Part shown: in pieces, positions 53,598 to 62,576 of the stretch
Numbering within the stretch: position 1 is the stretch's first letter
Layout of the letters: every line of letters starts with the position of its first letter
Assembly (NCBI RefSeq): GCF_018224885.1
Contig: NZ_JAGTXB010000012.1
Location: 1 to 64,000, forward strand
Source: Chitinophaga hostae
Lineage (GTDB): Bacteria; Bacteroidota; Bacteroidia; Chitinophagales; Chitinophagaceae
Length of the DNA stretch: 64,000 nucleotides
Reading direction: 5' to 3'
Program-made: the position numbers and the translations under genes
Notes under the pieces: model-generated
What the model was told of the DNA's origin: nothing
The model's database searches: none
The model's input: only the letters and a program-made list of their open reading frames with translations

Positions 53598-54614
53598 ATG
53601 GAACAACCAATTATTGAGATCAATGGGCTGACCAAATATTATGGCCGTTTGAAAGCTGTAGACAACCTGCATCTGACCATTAACAAAGGCGAGATATTCG
53701 GTTTACTGGGACCCAACGGCGCAGGTAAATCCACCACCATCTTAATGCTGCTGGGATTAACGGAACCTTCATCAGGAGAAGCACATATCTGCGGGTTCAA
53801 CGCATCGCGCCACCCGATACCGGTGAAACGTAAGGTAGGGTATATGCCCGACAGCGTAGGATTTTACAATGAACTCACTGCATTGGAGAACCTCACCTAT
53901 ATGGGACGGCTAAACGGTATCCCGGAGGCAACCGTGAAAGCGCTTGCCCGTGATATGCTTGCAGAGGTAGGGCTGGAATCGGCCATGAATAAAAAAACCG
54001 GCACGTTCTCCCGCGGCATGAAACAACGGCTTGGCCTGGCAGATGTGCTGATCAAACAGCCGGAAATCATCATCCTGGATGAACCTACCCTGGGCATTGA
54101 TCCGGCGGGTGTTCGCGATTTCCTGGAGTTGATCCGGCAATTGAGTCAGCAACAGGGTCTTACCATCTTACTGTCTTCCCATCATCTTCACCAGGTGCAG
54201 CAGGTGTGTAATCGTGTAGGCATATTCGTGGGAGGGCAGTTGCTGGCAGAAGGTAATATGCAAACACTGGCTGCCGGTCTCTTTAGGTCTGCGCCCTATA
54301 TGGTGCAGGTTACCCTGAAAACAATACAGGATCCTGCTGCGCTGGAAAGAGCATTACTGCAGCTGCCTGCTATTGAAAAAGTAGTCATAACAGGCGTACT
54401 GGCGGAGATTTACGGTCAGGAAGATATTACTCCGGACATCGTCCGTTTTTTTGCAGGTAATGGTTTTGATGTTACCGGCGTGCAGAAAAAAACATATGGA
54501 CTCGATGAAATTTATCAACAATACTTCGAAAATAATTTAAAGGAAAATGCATTCAATGAAAAGTCAAGTGGCCTATTTCAACGATCTTTTTTCGGCAGGT
54601 TCAAAAAGCACTAG
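53598..54614 (+). CDS. ABC transporter ATP-binding protein
   Basis: 338 aa. Walker A GPNGAGKST at 38-46, signature SRGMKQRLGLADVL and Walker B IIILDEPTLGIDPAG, then the H-loop SSHHLHQV. The C-terminal about 100 aa extension is usual for the CcmA/GldA-like drug and polysaccharide exporters. It overlaps the permease gene by 68 bp (or 59 bp if the second ATG of the permease is used), so synthesis is coupled. Energises the ABC-2 permease that follows. Confidence 0.95.
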   Translation: MEQPIIEINGLTKYYGRLKAVDNLHLTINKGEIFGLLGPNGAGKSTTILMLLGLTEPSSGEAHICGFNASRHPIPVKRKVGYMPDSVGFYNELTALENLTYMGRLNGIPEATVKALARDMLAEVGLESAMNKKTGTFSRGMKQRLGLADVLIKQPEIIILDEPTLGIDPAGVRDFLELIRQLSQQQGLTILLSSHHLHQVQQVCNRVGIFVGGQLLAEGNMQTLAAGLFRSAPYMVQVTLKTIQDPAALERALLQLPAIEKVVITGVLAEIYGQEDITPDIVRFFAGNGFDVTGVQKKTYGLDEIYQQYFENNLKENAFNEKSSGLFQRSFFGRFKKH

Positions 54615-55581
54615 AACTGGCTCACTCAAACCGGCTAATCCCTTTTGGGTAATGGTACGAAAGGAGGTCGCCGACCAGGTGCATAGCTGGCGTTTTATTA
54701 TTTTGGCCGGATTGGTACTGCTTACTTTCGTCGGCTCCATGTACGTATCGTTGTCGAATATTAGCAAGGCGGTGGCCGACGCACGTGACCCGGACAGGTT
54801 ATTTTTATACCTGAAGCTATTGACCATTACTGATGGCACCTTGCCGCCCTTTCACGTATTTATTGGCTTCCTGGGCCCGTTGCTGGGCATCAGTATGGGT
54901 TTTGATGCCATTAATTCAGAACAATCCAACGGCACGCTGATCCGGCTGATGGCGCAACCGGTATACCGCGACACGGTGATCAATGCAAAATTTGTGGCTT
55001 CCCTCATCGTGATCAGTACCCTTTTCCTGTCGCTCGGTTTACTGATGATAGGCGGGGGACTGATCATTACCGGCGTAAAGATAGAGCCCTCTGAATTTAT
55101 ACGTATCCTTTGCTTTGTGGCGTTAAGCATTATCTACGTAGCATTCTGGCTAAACCTGTCTATATTGTTGTCAGTGAAATTTCGTCAAACTGCCACGTCA
55201 GCGCTGACAGCAATTGCCATCTGGTTATTTTTCACCGTCTTTTACCAGATACTGCTTAATATCATCATAAAGGCATTGCTGCCAGACCCTGGTCTGTTGT
55301 CGCAGGATCAGCTGCAGTCCTACAATGGTATCATTTTAACTTTCCTGCGTTTTGTACCAAGCCAGTTGTATACGGATGCTACCTCCACCTTACTGATGCC
55401 TTCTGTTCGAAGTCTTGGGCCGCTGACCATGGAACAGATGGCTGGCGCCATCCCCTCACCATTGTCCGTGCGTGAAAGTCTCCTTGTGGTATGGCCACAG
55501 GTGAGCGGGTTGATTGCCGCTACGGTGTCATGTTTCGCACTTTCGTACTATTGGTTTATGAGAAGAGAAATACGAACCTGA
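54547..55581 (+). CDS. ABC-2 type permease
   Basis: 344 aa (alternative ATG at 54556, MKSQVAYFNDLF). About six membrane segments, starting FIILAGLVLLTFVGSMYVSL and PFHVFIGFLGPLLGISMGFD, with the NSEQSNGTLIRLMAQPVYRD loop between, a hallmark of ABC-2 permeases. The C-terminal helix is VSGLIAATVSCFALSYYWFM. Works with the ATPase at 53598 and probably the NEW3 protein. Confidence 0.9.
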   Translation: MHSMKSQVAYFNDLFSAGSKSTRTGSLKPANPFWVMVRKEVADQVHSWRFIILAGLVLLTFVGSMYVSLSNISKAVADARDPDRLFLYLKLLTITDGTLPPFHVFIGFLGPLLGISMGFDAINSEQSNGTLIRLMAQPVYRDTVINAKFVASLIVISTLFLSLGLLMIGGGLIITGVKIEPSEFIRILCFVALSIIYVAFWLNLSILLSVKFRQTATSALTAIAIWLFFTVFYQILLNIIIKALLPDPGLLSQDQLQSYNGIILTFLRFVPSQLYTDATSTLLMPSVRSLGPLTMEQMAGAIPSPLSVRESLLVVWPQVSGLIAATVSCFALSYYWFMRREIRT

Positions 55582-55636
55582 TTTAATTTTTAATATCTGC
55601 AGGATTTCTCTAAATTAAGGCCTGATAAAAACAACT

Positions 55637-56215
55637 ATGATGCGCCACCTATTCAGTCTATGCCTGTTACTTTTTATTTCCTGTTCGGCTATGAGCCAGC
55701 AGTCGGCCAACGAACTACATTTTACCAGCAGCCAGCGCCAGCTGATTACGGTATATAAAGGCACCATTTTCGTAAACGGGAATAAGGCTTTTATATTTAA
55801 CCAGGATATCATTAACTATAAAAGCAGGCGTAACCGGCTGATAGAAGACGGCAGGTCCGTATTTCTTTTCCTGGAGGTAAACGGCAGTCCCAATAAAAAC
55901 AGGCTGTATGTGTTTAATATTGATCACTCGCTGGCGGATTCTGTAGTGAATGCCATCAGTTCGGATGTGAAAGACTGGGATCACGACGGCAACCTGGAGT
56001 TTGGCGGCAGTGAGGTGCGGGTACCGCATCCTTCGGCAGATTCACTATATTATCTTCCTTCAAAATTTTATGAGATAAGAAAGGGTAAGATATCCTACGA
56101 TGCTGAGCTCACTGAAACCACCGATAAAAAAACCAACGGCGTTTATCTCGCTGATCCGTTGACTGGTGACGGAAAATGCTGTAAAGGTATTCCGAAGTCA
56201 AAGAAACGTATATAG
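55637..56215 (+). CDS. Secreted hypothetical protein, 192 aa
   Basis: Signal peptide MMRHLFSLCLLLFISCSAMS; the Cys may make it a lipoprotein, but the context is not ideal. The mature chain has DWDHDGNLEFGGSEVRVPHP, a Ca-binding-like DxDxDG loop (DHDGN), and a basic C-terminus with CCKGIPKSKKRI. No family recognised. A strong terminator follows. Confidence 0.6.
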   Translation: MMRHLFSLCLLLFISCSAMSQQSANELHFTSSQRQLITVYKGTIFVNGNKAFIFNQDIINYKSRRNRLIEDGRSVFLFLEVNGSPNKNRLYVFNIDHSLADSVVNAISSDVKDWDHDGNLEFGGSEVRVPHPSADSLYYLPSKFYEIRKGKISYDAELTETTDKKTNGVYLADPLTGDGKCCKGIPKSKKRI

Positions 56216-56244
56216 CAGTATTTATCTCCCTGAAATGGTATAAA

Positions 56245-56275
56245 AAAAGACCCTGAGTTTTACTCAGGGTCTTTT
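56245..56275. terminator. Bidirectional rho-independent terminator
   Basis: AAAAGACCCTGAG/CTCAGGGTCTTTT stem with loop TTTTA. The A/T ends serve both the 55637 gene and the convergent msrA. Confidence 0.92.
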
Positions 56276-56293
56276 GATTTTAAGGTATACCAA

Positions 56294-56785
56294 TTATTTT
56301 AAGGTCCATTCGGGCCGCTCAAAGTGGCAGGTATAGCCGTAGGGATGTTTTTGCAGATAATCCTGGTGTTCCTCTTCCGCGTTCCAGAAGTCGCCGGCAG
56401 GCACTACTTCGGTAATGATCTTACCTGGCCATTTTCCCGATGCCGTCATTTCCTCAATTAATTTAACGGCGGTAGCCTGTTGAGTTTCGTCCAGGTAGAA
56501 GATAGCAGAGCGGTAGGAAGTACCTACGTCATTTCCCTGCCTGTTCCGGGTGGTAGGATCGTGGATCTGGAAGAAATATTCCAGTAGCTTCCTATATGAT
56601 AATACAGCCGGATCAAACGTAATTTCAATACCCTCTGCATGTGTGCCATGATGGCGGTATGTGGCGTTGGGAACATCCCCGCCCGTATATCCGACAACGG
56701 TAGTAAGCACACCGGGCTGATGACGGATCAGCTCTTCCACACCCCAGAAACAACCTCCCGCAAGAATCGCTTTTTCAGTACTCAT
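56294..56785 (-). CDS. msrA: Peptide-methionine (S)-S-oxide reductase MsrA
   Basis: 163 aa with the catalytic GGCFWGVEELI motif (C12), GYTGGDVPNATYRHHGTHAE, FFQIHDPTTRNRQGNDVGTS and YRSAIFY, all diagnostic of MsrA. Repairs oxidised methionine in proteins using thioredoxin. It lacks the C-terminal resolving cysteines of some relatives. The protein has no signal peptide and is cytoplasmic. Confidence 0.97.
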   Translation of the reverse strand: MSTEKAILAGGCFWGVEELIRHQPGVLTTVVGYTGGDVPNATYRHHGTHAEGIEITFDPAVLSYRKLLEYFFQIHDPTTRNRQGNDVGTSYRSAIFYLDETQQATAVKLIEEMTASGKWPGKIITEVVPAGDFWNAEEEHQDYLQKHPYGYTCHFERPEWTLK

Positions 56786-56829
56786 GTCTTTCTCTTTTAT
56801 CTGATGAAGATAATGATACTTTATCTAAA

Positions 56830-56929
56830 TCTCCGCTGCATTCCCTAACAGTTGTCTCCGCCACATTCCCCAACAATTATCTCCGCCGTATTCTCAAACA
56901 ATTATCCCCGCTGCATTTCCTAAAAGCTA
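56830..56929. repeat. Four tandem 25-bp repeats
   Basis: Units at 56830, 56855, 56880 and 56905, each of the form TCTCCGC..CATTCCCTAACA.TT, diverged by a few bases. They are followed by shorter AAAGCTA-like repeats (to about 56950). They lie between msrA and the glucanase gene. The 25-bp period argues against coding. Confidence 0.8.
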
Positions 56930-56952
56930 AAAGCTAATGGCTAACAGCTTTT

Positions 56953-57780
56953 TTACTGATATACCTTTACCCAATCAACAATCATTTGTACCGGCAGGGT
57001 ACCCGGATTTACTTTCCCTACCCAGTCGCCAGCCAGTTGCTGATCTATGAGCAGGTAAAACGGCTGATCGTAGGGCCATTGGGACGGGTCCACTCCCTGT
57101 ACCCGTGGATAGGTGAACGTTGGTTTTCCATTAAGGTGGAATACAATTTTATCGGGATACCAGCTGATGCCGAAGGTGTTGAAATCAAGCGGATTTAACG
57201 CCGCCGTTCCATAATGTGGCGGATGGTCTGTTTGTTTCAGGTTGAGCGTGTAATAAGAGTGGGTGGTTTGATAGAAGATGCTGTCGTAATTCAGATGTTC
57301 CATGATATCAATTTCCCCGTTCTTAGGGTAGTGCCCGTATCTATCTGTTTCCGCCAGCATCCACATCGCGGGCCAGGCTCCCTGGGCACATTCCAGTTTG
57401 GCGCGGATCTCTATTTTCCCGTACTGAAATGCGAATTTACCTTTGGAGTAAATGCCGCCAGTGAGGAAAGGTCTCGGATCTTTTAGCGTATCGGGGTTAT
57501 TGATACCCCTGAGGTACAATTTGCCGCTGTCGAGCTGGTAGCACCGGTCATCGGAGGTCATATGCCTGCCCCAGGCTGCGTTATTGGGCGGAATGCGGGT
57601 CCATTTGCCGGTGTCGAGGCGGGGGCCGTCGAAATTATCCTGCCATACGAGCTTCCATTGTTTTTCGGCCCGTCCTGCTTTCTGCGTATAGAGGTATCCG
57701 TGTTTGCCACTCCTCGTGGTGACTTTACATGCCAGCATGCTTACTGCTATGATCAGCAATAGGAGAACGTTTTTTTTCAT
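56953..57780 (-). CDS. Glycoside hydrolase family 16 lipoprotein
   Basis: From the ATG at 57780: MKKNVLLLLIIAVSMLACK, signal peptide with lipobox. The catalytic motif GEIDIMEH has nucleophile E156, D158 and acid/base E161, and the GH16 fold is supported by WKLVWQDNFDGPRLDTGKWT, AWPAMWMLAETDRYG and a YPDKIVFHLNGKPTFTYP strand. Cleaves beta-1,3- or beta-1,3/1,4-glucans (laminarin, lichenan type) at the cell surface; the exact linkage is not decided here. Monocistronic. Confidence 0.92.
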   Translation of the reverse strand: MKKNVLLLLIIAVSMLACKVTTRSGKHGYLYTQKAGRAEKQWKLVWQDNFDGPRLDTGKWTRIPPNNAAWGRHMTSDDRCYQLDSGKLYLRGINNPDTLKDPRPFLTGGIYSKGKFAFQYGKIEIRAKLECAQGAWPAMWMLAETDRYGHYPKNGEIDIMEHLNYDSIFYQTTHSYYTLNLKQTDHPPHYGTAALNPLDFNTFGISWYPDKIVFHLNGKPTFTYPRVQGVDPSQWPYDQPFYLLIDQQLAGDWVGKVNPGTLPVQMIVDWVKVYQ

Positions 57781-58050
57781 TGTTTGCTGTTGATACACAA
57801 ATATAATCGTTGAGGTGGATGTTGGGCCGGGGCTGTTTCGAACGGCTTATGAAAAATTGCCGGTGTATTTAAGTAAATAATTGATAATCAAATGTTTAAT
57901 AATTTTTAGCAAGATGTAAACAGGCATCCATTTCCTTTTCTGATTATTTTTAAAAAAAATTAATTTCGTTTTTCTTAGCTTGTATCCTGTACAATCAAAA
58001 TCGATTTTTTATTCAAACAGATTGTTGATCTTTTCAATACTGAACCATAC

Positions 58051-59211
58051 ATGAGTACATTAACAACTTTTCCTGCCTCAACAGAAACCCTTTCTGCAGC
58101 CACTGGTGAGCGCGAGAAAACAACCCGGCTATACTCGCTGGATGCCCTCCGTGGATTTGATATGTTTTGGATCATGGGTGGTGGCGACATCTTCAACGAA
58201 ATCGCAAAGGCCACCGGCACGCCATTCTGGGAGGCTATCTCGGTGCAACTGGAGCATCCTGCCTGGAACGGATTCCATTTCTATGACCTTATTTTCCCTT
58301 TGTTCCTGTTCATGGCAGGTGTTTCTACACCCTATTCGGTAGGGAGGGAGCTGGAGAAAGGCAAAAGTCGCCGCATGCTCCTGGGGCGTGTTATCAGAAG
58401 AGGATTGATGCTGGTATTGCTGGGTGTTATTTATAATAATGGCCTGCAGCTGCAACCTGTTTCACAAATACGCTTCTGCAGCGTATTGGGAAGAATTGGC
58501 CTGGCTTATATGTTCGCCAACATCATTTACCTGTATACAAAGGAACGGGCACAGATGATCTGGTTTGCGGGTATCCTGATCGTATATTGGTTACTGTTAA
58601 AGTTTACGGCGGCGCCCGGATTTGCGCCCGGGGATCTGACAATGGAAGGGAATTTCGCTTCCTACCTGGATCGTTGTATTGTTCCCGGTAAATTGTACCT
58701 GGGCATTCATGATCCCGAAGGTGTGGCCTCTACTTTCCCGGCTATCAGTACAGCGATGCTGGGTATCCTGACAGGGAACTTACTGCGGAACAATCCCATG
58801 TCCCCGAAGAAAAAAGTAGGCTGGATGGCGTTAGCAGGGGTTATTTTCCTGGTGCTGGCACAATTGTGGAACCTTGATTTTCCTATCAACAAAAATCTGT
58901 GGACCAGCTCCTTTGTGTTGCAGGTAGGTGGTATCAGCCTGTTGCTGCTCTCGCTTTTTTACTATGTGATCGATATCGCAGGATACAAAAAGTGGGCATT
59001 CTTCTTTCGGGTAATAGGTATGAACTCTATCCTCATTTACATCTCAGGTCATTTTATTGACTGGAGTTATACTAACAACGCATTTTTTATATGGCTGGGG
59101 CAGTTGATCGGAGATCCATATGGAGCGGTAGCATTAGCGATCACCTTTGTATTTGTAAAATGGTTGTTCCTGTATTTTATGTATAAGCACAAGGTTTTCC
59201 TGAAAGTATAA
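58051..59211 (+). CDS. HGSNAT/DUF5009-like membrane acyltransferase
   Basis: 386 aa, mostly membrane. The conserved RLYSLDALRGFDMFWIMGGG start, followed by PLFLFMAGVSTPYSVGRELE and RRMLLGRVIRRGLMLVLLGV, matches the heparan-alpha-glucosaminide N-acetyltransferase-related family (NagX/DUF5009). About ten hydrophobic segments follow, ending FVKWLFLYFMYKHKVFLKV. It probably transfers acyl groups to an exported sugar; substrate unknown. A strong terminator follows. Confidence 0.85.
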   Translation: MSTLTTFPASTETLSAATGEREKTTRLYSLDALRGFDMFWIMGGGDIFNEIAKATGTPFWEAISVQLEHPAWNGFHFYDLIFPLFLFMAGVSTPYSVGRELEKGKSRRMLLGRVIRRGLMLVLLGVIYNNGLQLQPVSQIRFCSVLGRIGLAYMFANIIYLYTKERAQMIWFAGILIVYWLLLKFTAAPGFAPGDLTMEGNFASYLDRCIVPGKLYLGIHDPEGVASTFPAISTAMLGILTGNLLRNNPMSPKKKVGWMALAGVIFLVLAQLWNLDFPINKNLWTSSFVLQVGGISLLLLSLFYYVIDIAGYKKWAFFFRVIGMNSILIYISGHFIDWSYTNNAFFIWLGQLIGDPYGAVALAITFVFVKWLFLYFMYKHKVFLKV

Positions 59212-59225
59212 CGGCACAGATATTT

Positions 59226-59260
59226 AAAAGCCCGCAGGTATTATATCTGCGGGCTTTTTT
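59226..59260. terminator. Bidirectional rho-independent terminator
   Basis: AAAAGCCCGCAG/CTGCGGGCTTTTTT stem with a 9-base loop, between the convergent acyltransferase and SDR genes. Confidence 0.92.
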
Positions 59261-59285
59261 ATTGCCGGTACCGATGGAGTGGTAA

Positions 59286-60008
59286 TTACCAGGGAAGTTC
59301 CCCGCTGTCATTAAAGAATCTGCCGGTTACAGCGCTGTCTGTTAACATCGCCAGTTGTACAATTGCCCTGGCGCCTTCGGCAACGGTTTTTGTACCCTTG
59401 AACTGGTTAAGGCCGGTGGCCGTGTAACCTGGGGTAACGCTGTTGACCATTATGTTGTGTCCGCGCAGTTCATTGGCCAGCATCACGGTGAAAGCATTCA
59501 ACGCCGTTTTGGAGGCGCCGTACGCCGAAAAATTGCTCCAGTTAGGGCGCCTGTCGGCTGCCATATGCATGGTCAATGATCCTACCTCACTTGACACATT
59601 GATGATGGCGGGCGCCGACGAGCGCTTTAACAGCGGCAACATGACCTGTGTTGTTTGAACAGCGCCAAAATAATTCGTCTCAAATAAATTGCGGATAATT
59701 TCCATGCTGCATTCCGCCATATGCTGTGGTTGTTCCCCGGCAATACCGGCGTTGTTTATCAGCAAATCCAGCGAACCGATTTGATGGTCTAATACCGTTT
59801 TTGCCTTCCTGATAGCATCTATATCTGTTACATCGATTTGGATGGCCGCCACATTGGTGATGCCGGCAGCTTTCAGCTGATCAGCTGCCTGCTGTCCGCT
59901 AATAATGTCCCTGCTGCCTAAAAAGACAAAGTTTCCCAGTTGTGCCAGCTGCCTGGCTGTTTCAAAGCCAACGCCTTTGTTAGCGCCGGTGATCAGAACA
60001 GTTCTCAT
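59286..60008 (-). CDS. Short-chain dehydrogenase/reductase
   Basis: From the ATG at 60008: MRTVLITGANKGVGFETARQ, the TGxxxGxG cofactor motif. The 40-codon upstream extension is not needed. NNAG-type sequence LLINNAGIAGEQPQHM, catalytic Ser in INVSSEVGSLTM and Y-x-x-x-K in SAYGASKTALNAF are all present, unlike the SDR at 30634. Length about 240 aa, classical SDR; NADP preference unproven. Resembles carbonyl-reductase-like members. Substrate unknown. Confidence 0.92.
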   Translation of the reverse strand: MRTVLITGANKGVGFETARQLAQLGNFVFLGSRDIISGQQAADQLKAAGITNVAAIQIDVTDIDAIRKAKTVLDHQIGSLDLLINNAGIAGEQPQHMAECSMEIIRNLFETNYFGAVQTTQVMLPLLKRSSAPAIINVSSEVGSLTMHMAADRRPNWSNFSAYGASKTALNAFTVMLANELRGHNIMVNSVTPGYTATGLNQFKGTKTVAEGARAIVQLAMLTDSAVTGRFFNDSGELPW

Positions 60009-60179
60009 AAAACTAAATTTAAAAATCCCGTTGCAAAGATCGCGCGGTTCCGGAATTTGGCTGTAGCCTGATGTCGCTAGTTTGTAGCCAAAAGTCCGTT
60101 GAATCCCGGAATAGAAATTCATTACCACTCATATAAGGGTATTTTTTAAACCAGGTGTATTAGTCTCAAAATATCGGGT

Positions 60180-60296
60180 ATGCAATATGAAGACGACGAA
60201 ATGCACCAGCAACTTGCCAGGCTGTTGGCATATCTCATTTTGCCCGCACTGGGCCTTATTGCCGCAGGTATTGTGTTCCTTATCATTTTCTCATAA
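60180..60296 (+). CDS. Small single-span membrane peptide, 38 aa
   Basis: Reads MQYEDDEMHQQLARLLAYLI and ends IAAGIVFLIIFS. An acidic/amphipathic N-terminus of about 13 residues precedes one hydrophobic helix (LLAYLILPALGLIAAGIVFL). The TAA ends 9 bp before the radical SAM start, so they share a transcript. Real-gene status rests on the clean ATG, coherent topology and spacing. It could anchor or regulate the enzyme, or simply be a translated leader. Confidence 0.5.
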   Translation: MQYEDDEMHQQLARLLAYLILPALGLIAAGIVFLIIFS

Positions 60297-60305
60297 AACA
60301 AGGCC

Positions 60306-61421
60306 ATGTATAAAACTTCCGATTATCTCTCCAGGGGGACCCGTTTCGTGCGTAATCAGTTATACCCTTCGCGGAAGGTGCTGTCTACGCTGATGATATA
60401 CGCTACTGATCTTTGTAATTCCCGTTGCAAACACTGCCTGATATGGGCAAAACGACCAGTGGCGTATCTTTCTAAAGAAAAAATTATCGAAATCATGGAA
60501 AGCAAATGCGTCAGTAGTGCTACTACCGTAGGACTCGAAGGTGGCGAATTCCTGCTGCATCCGCAGGCATTTGAAATACTGGAATGGTTTCATACGCATC
60601 ATCCTAATTTTGATTTACTCTCCAATTGCCTGCAACCGGAGAAAGTGATCCGTGCAGTGCAGCAGTTTCCTCCCAAACGCTTATTTATTTCACTGGATGG
60701 TACGCGGGAGTCATATCAATACATGCGGGGCAAAGATGGCTACGGTAAAGTGCTGAACGTGATTGAAACCTTGCATAAAACCTGTAGTATTTCAGTGATG
60801 TTTACCCTTTCTCCTTACAACAGCTTTGATGATCTGGCGCATGTGATGGAGGTTTGTACCCGTTACGGAATAGATCTGCGGGTAGGTATTTATAATAATA
60901 TTTCTTATTTCGATACTGTAGAAAAAGCGCATGATGACGGCGTACACCCTACTGCTTCTGCGGCGGCATCGGGGTACCAGATTCCCCCGGAAATTATTCA
61001 GCGCCTGGGCAACTTTGAGGAAAACCTCGATTTCCTGCTCTTGTATAAATACTGGCAGCGGGGCGAGCTGAAACTGCCGTGTTATTCCATCTTCGATAGC
61101 GTAGTAGTGCTGCCTAATGGTAATGTACCTATTTGCCAGAACCTGGATCTGAAGCTGGGCAACGTTAATGAGAAAAGCCTGGATACGATTTATAATGACG
61201 CGGCGACTATTGCCCTGCAGAAAAAGCATTGCCATGAATGTAATGGCTGCTGGATCAACTTTCATCGTAAGTATGATGTTACGCTGTTCCGTCAGGCGGA
61301 GCAACTGGCCGGTGCCGGCATCACCGCTGCCGTATTGGGTAACTATCAATGGAATGATCAGCAGGAACGTTTTAAAACAGTGATATCGAAATATGATAGC
61401 TTATCTGGCAGCCCGGTATAA
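60306..61421 (+). CDS. Radical SAM enzyme with C-terminal Cys cluster
   Basis: 371 aa. The 4Fe-4S/SAM motif C37-x3-C41-x2-C44 (TDLCNSRCKHCLIW) is followed by the GGE-like GLEGGEFLLHP. A C-terminal Cys-rich segment (PICQNLDLKLGNVNEKSLDT; KKHCHECNGCWINFHRKYDV) suggests a SPASM-like auxiliary cluster. Such enzymes modify peptides or small sugars by radical chemistry. It overlaps the oxidoreductase gene by 29 bp, so the two probably act on the same molecule. No RiPP precursor or transporter is adjacent. Confidence 0.88.
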   Translation: MYKTSDYLSRGTRFVRNQLYPSRKVLSTLMIYATDLCNSRCKHCLIWAKRPVAYLSKEKIIEIMESKCVSSATTVGLEGGEFLLHPQAFEILEWFHTHHPNFDLLSNCLQPEKVIRAVQQFPPKRLFISLDGTRESYQYMRGKDGYGKVLNVIETLHKTCSISVMFTLSPYNSFDDLAHVMEVCTRYGIDLRVGIYNNISYFDTVEKAHDDGVHPTASAAASGYQIPPEIIQRLGNFEENLDFLLLYKYWQRGELKLPCYSIFDSVVVLPNGNVPICQNLDLKLGNVNEKSLDTIYNDAATIALQKKHCHECNGCWINFHRKYDVTLFRQAEQLAGAGITAAVLGNYQWNDQQERFKTVISKYDSLSGSPV

Positions 61422-62445
61422 AGACCGGCGAAGAAAAAAAGCAATGATGGAATTGAGTTGGCATGACCCTTCATTGTGCAGCTTTGCGTTTATCGGTATC
61501 GGGCAACATAGCATGGATAACCTGTATCCGGTGTTATTACGTTTAGGCGTTCCGGTGAGATATATCTATTCCCGCAACCAGCAGCTGGCAGAACAGACGG
61601 CCCGCTTATTCCCAGCCTGCAGGGGCGTGAGCAATCTTTCGGTCATCTGGCAGGACAACAGCGTGAAAGGCGTTTTTATATGTACAAAAAATGAGTATCA
61701 GTTGCCTTTGGTGAAAGCTGCCTTACAGGCAGAGAAATATGTATTTGTAGAAAAGCCCGGTGTTAGCGGTTTTCAGGAGCTGCAGGAACTGACGACAGGG
61801 CGCCATGCAGATCGATGCATGATTGCCTTTAACAAACGATTTAACCCGGTAAACCAACAGTTTGCAAAAGCATTCACACAAGCTTTCAGCTATCAGGCAC
61901 GATATATTACCGGCCCTTATCCTGAAGGGGATGCAGTGATGGAGCTGTTTTGTCACCCGGTAGATAATGTGCTGCAACTTTTTGGGCCGGTAAAGGAATA
62001 CTATTTCACCGCAAACAAAATAAACGGTGGGATACAGGTGCAATTGCTGTTGCAACATGCGCAGGCAACAGGTACCATGGAACTGTCCACCTGTTACGCG
62101 TGGTCTTCATTTACAGATCAACTGCAATTTGTTACACCCAAACGAAGCGTCACGATCGACTATCCCGGAACCTTCCTGGTGCAGGATTTGGGATTCAGAC
62201 CTGGTGGTATCCCTATTGATAAGCTGTTTAAACGGAACGGACGGCTCCAGGTGAGGAATGCTGCTGTAGCTGTACCGGTGGCTGACAATAACAGCGTATT
62301 GCAACACGGTTACTATCCTGAAATAGCCTATTTCGTAAATGTGGTAAGGCAGGGAGCAGCACCATTACTTGCCATGCCTGCTACTTTTGAACATACCTTC
62401 CGGCTGCTGGATGCAGTATCTGCCGGATTGGAAACGCAACGTTAA
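61393..62445 (+). CDS. Gfo/Idh/MocA-family oxidoreductase
   Basis: 350 aa. The Rossmann region starts FAFIGIGQHSMDNLYPVLLR and continues VKGVFICTKNEYQLPLVKAA and KYVFVEKPGVSGFQEL, the EKP motif of the family; MIAFNKRFNPVNQQFAKAFT follows. The first 25 residues (AARYKDRRRKKAMMELSWHD) precede the fold, and an inner ATG may be the true start. NAD(P)-dependent oxidoreductase acting on a sugar-like substrate. Coupled to the radical SAM gene. Confidence 0.87.
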   Translation: MIAYLAARYKDRRRKKAMMELSWHDPSLCSFAFIGIGQHSMDNLYPVLLRLGVPVRYIYSRNQQLAEQTARLFPACRGVSNLSVIWQDNSVKGVFICTKNEYQLPLVKAALQAEKYVFVEKPGVSGFQELQELTTGRHADRCMIAFNKRFNPVNQQFAKAFTQAFSYQARYITGPYPEGDAVMELFCHPVDNVLQLFGPVKEYYFTANKINGGIQVQLLLQHAQATGTMELSTCYAWSSFTDQLQFVTPKRSVTIDYPGTFLVQDLGFRPGGIPIDKLFKRNGRLQVRNAAVAVPVADNNSVLQHGYYPEIAYFVNVVRQGAAPLLAMPATFEHTFRLLDAVSAGLETQR

Positions 62446-62453
62446 CATGGGTT

Positions 62454-62545
62454 GGTGTATCAAAAGTAATTTTTACCCGGTTGTCTGTTGGCGAGCATTT
62501 ACGTTTACGCAATTCCCGGGGGCTTCAGATTACTTTTGATATACC
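62454..62545. repeat. Inverted repeat, 17-bp arms, 58-bp spacer
   Basis: Arms 62454-62470 (GGTGTATCAAAAGTAAT) and 62529-62545 (ATTACTTTTGATATACC) match at 16 of 17 positions. Lies between the convergent oxidoreductase and glycerophosphodiesterase genes. Confidence 0.8.
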
Positions 62546-62576
62546 TCTTTGCACAATGGTGCTGTGCAGTGTTCCT

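Noticed and set aside
56830..56929. CRISPR array
   Set aside because: The 25-bp units are contiguous and diverged, with no unique spacers and no cas genes nearby.
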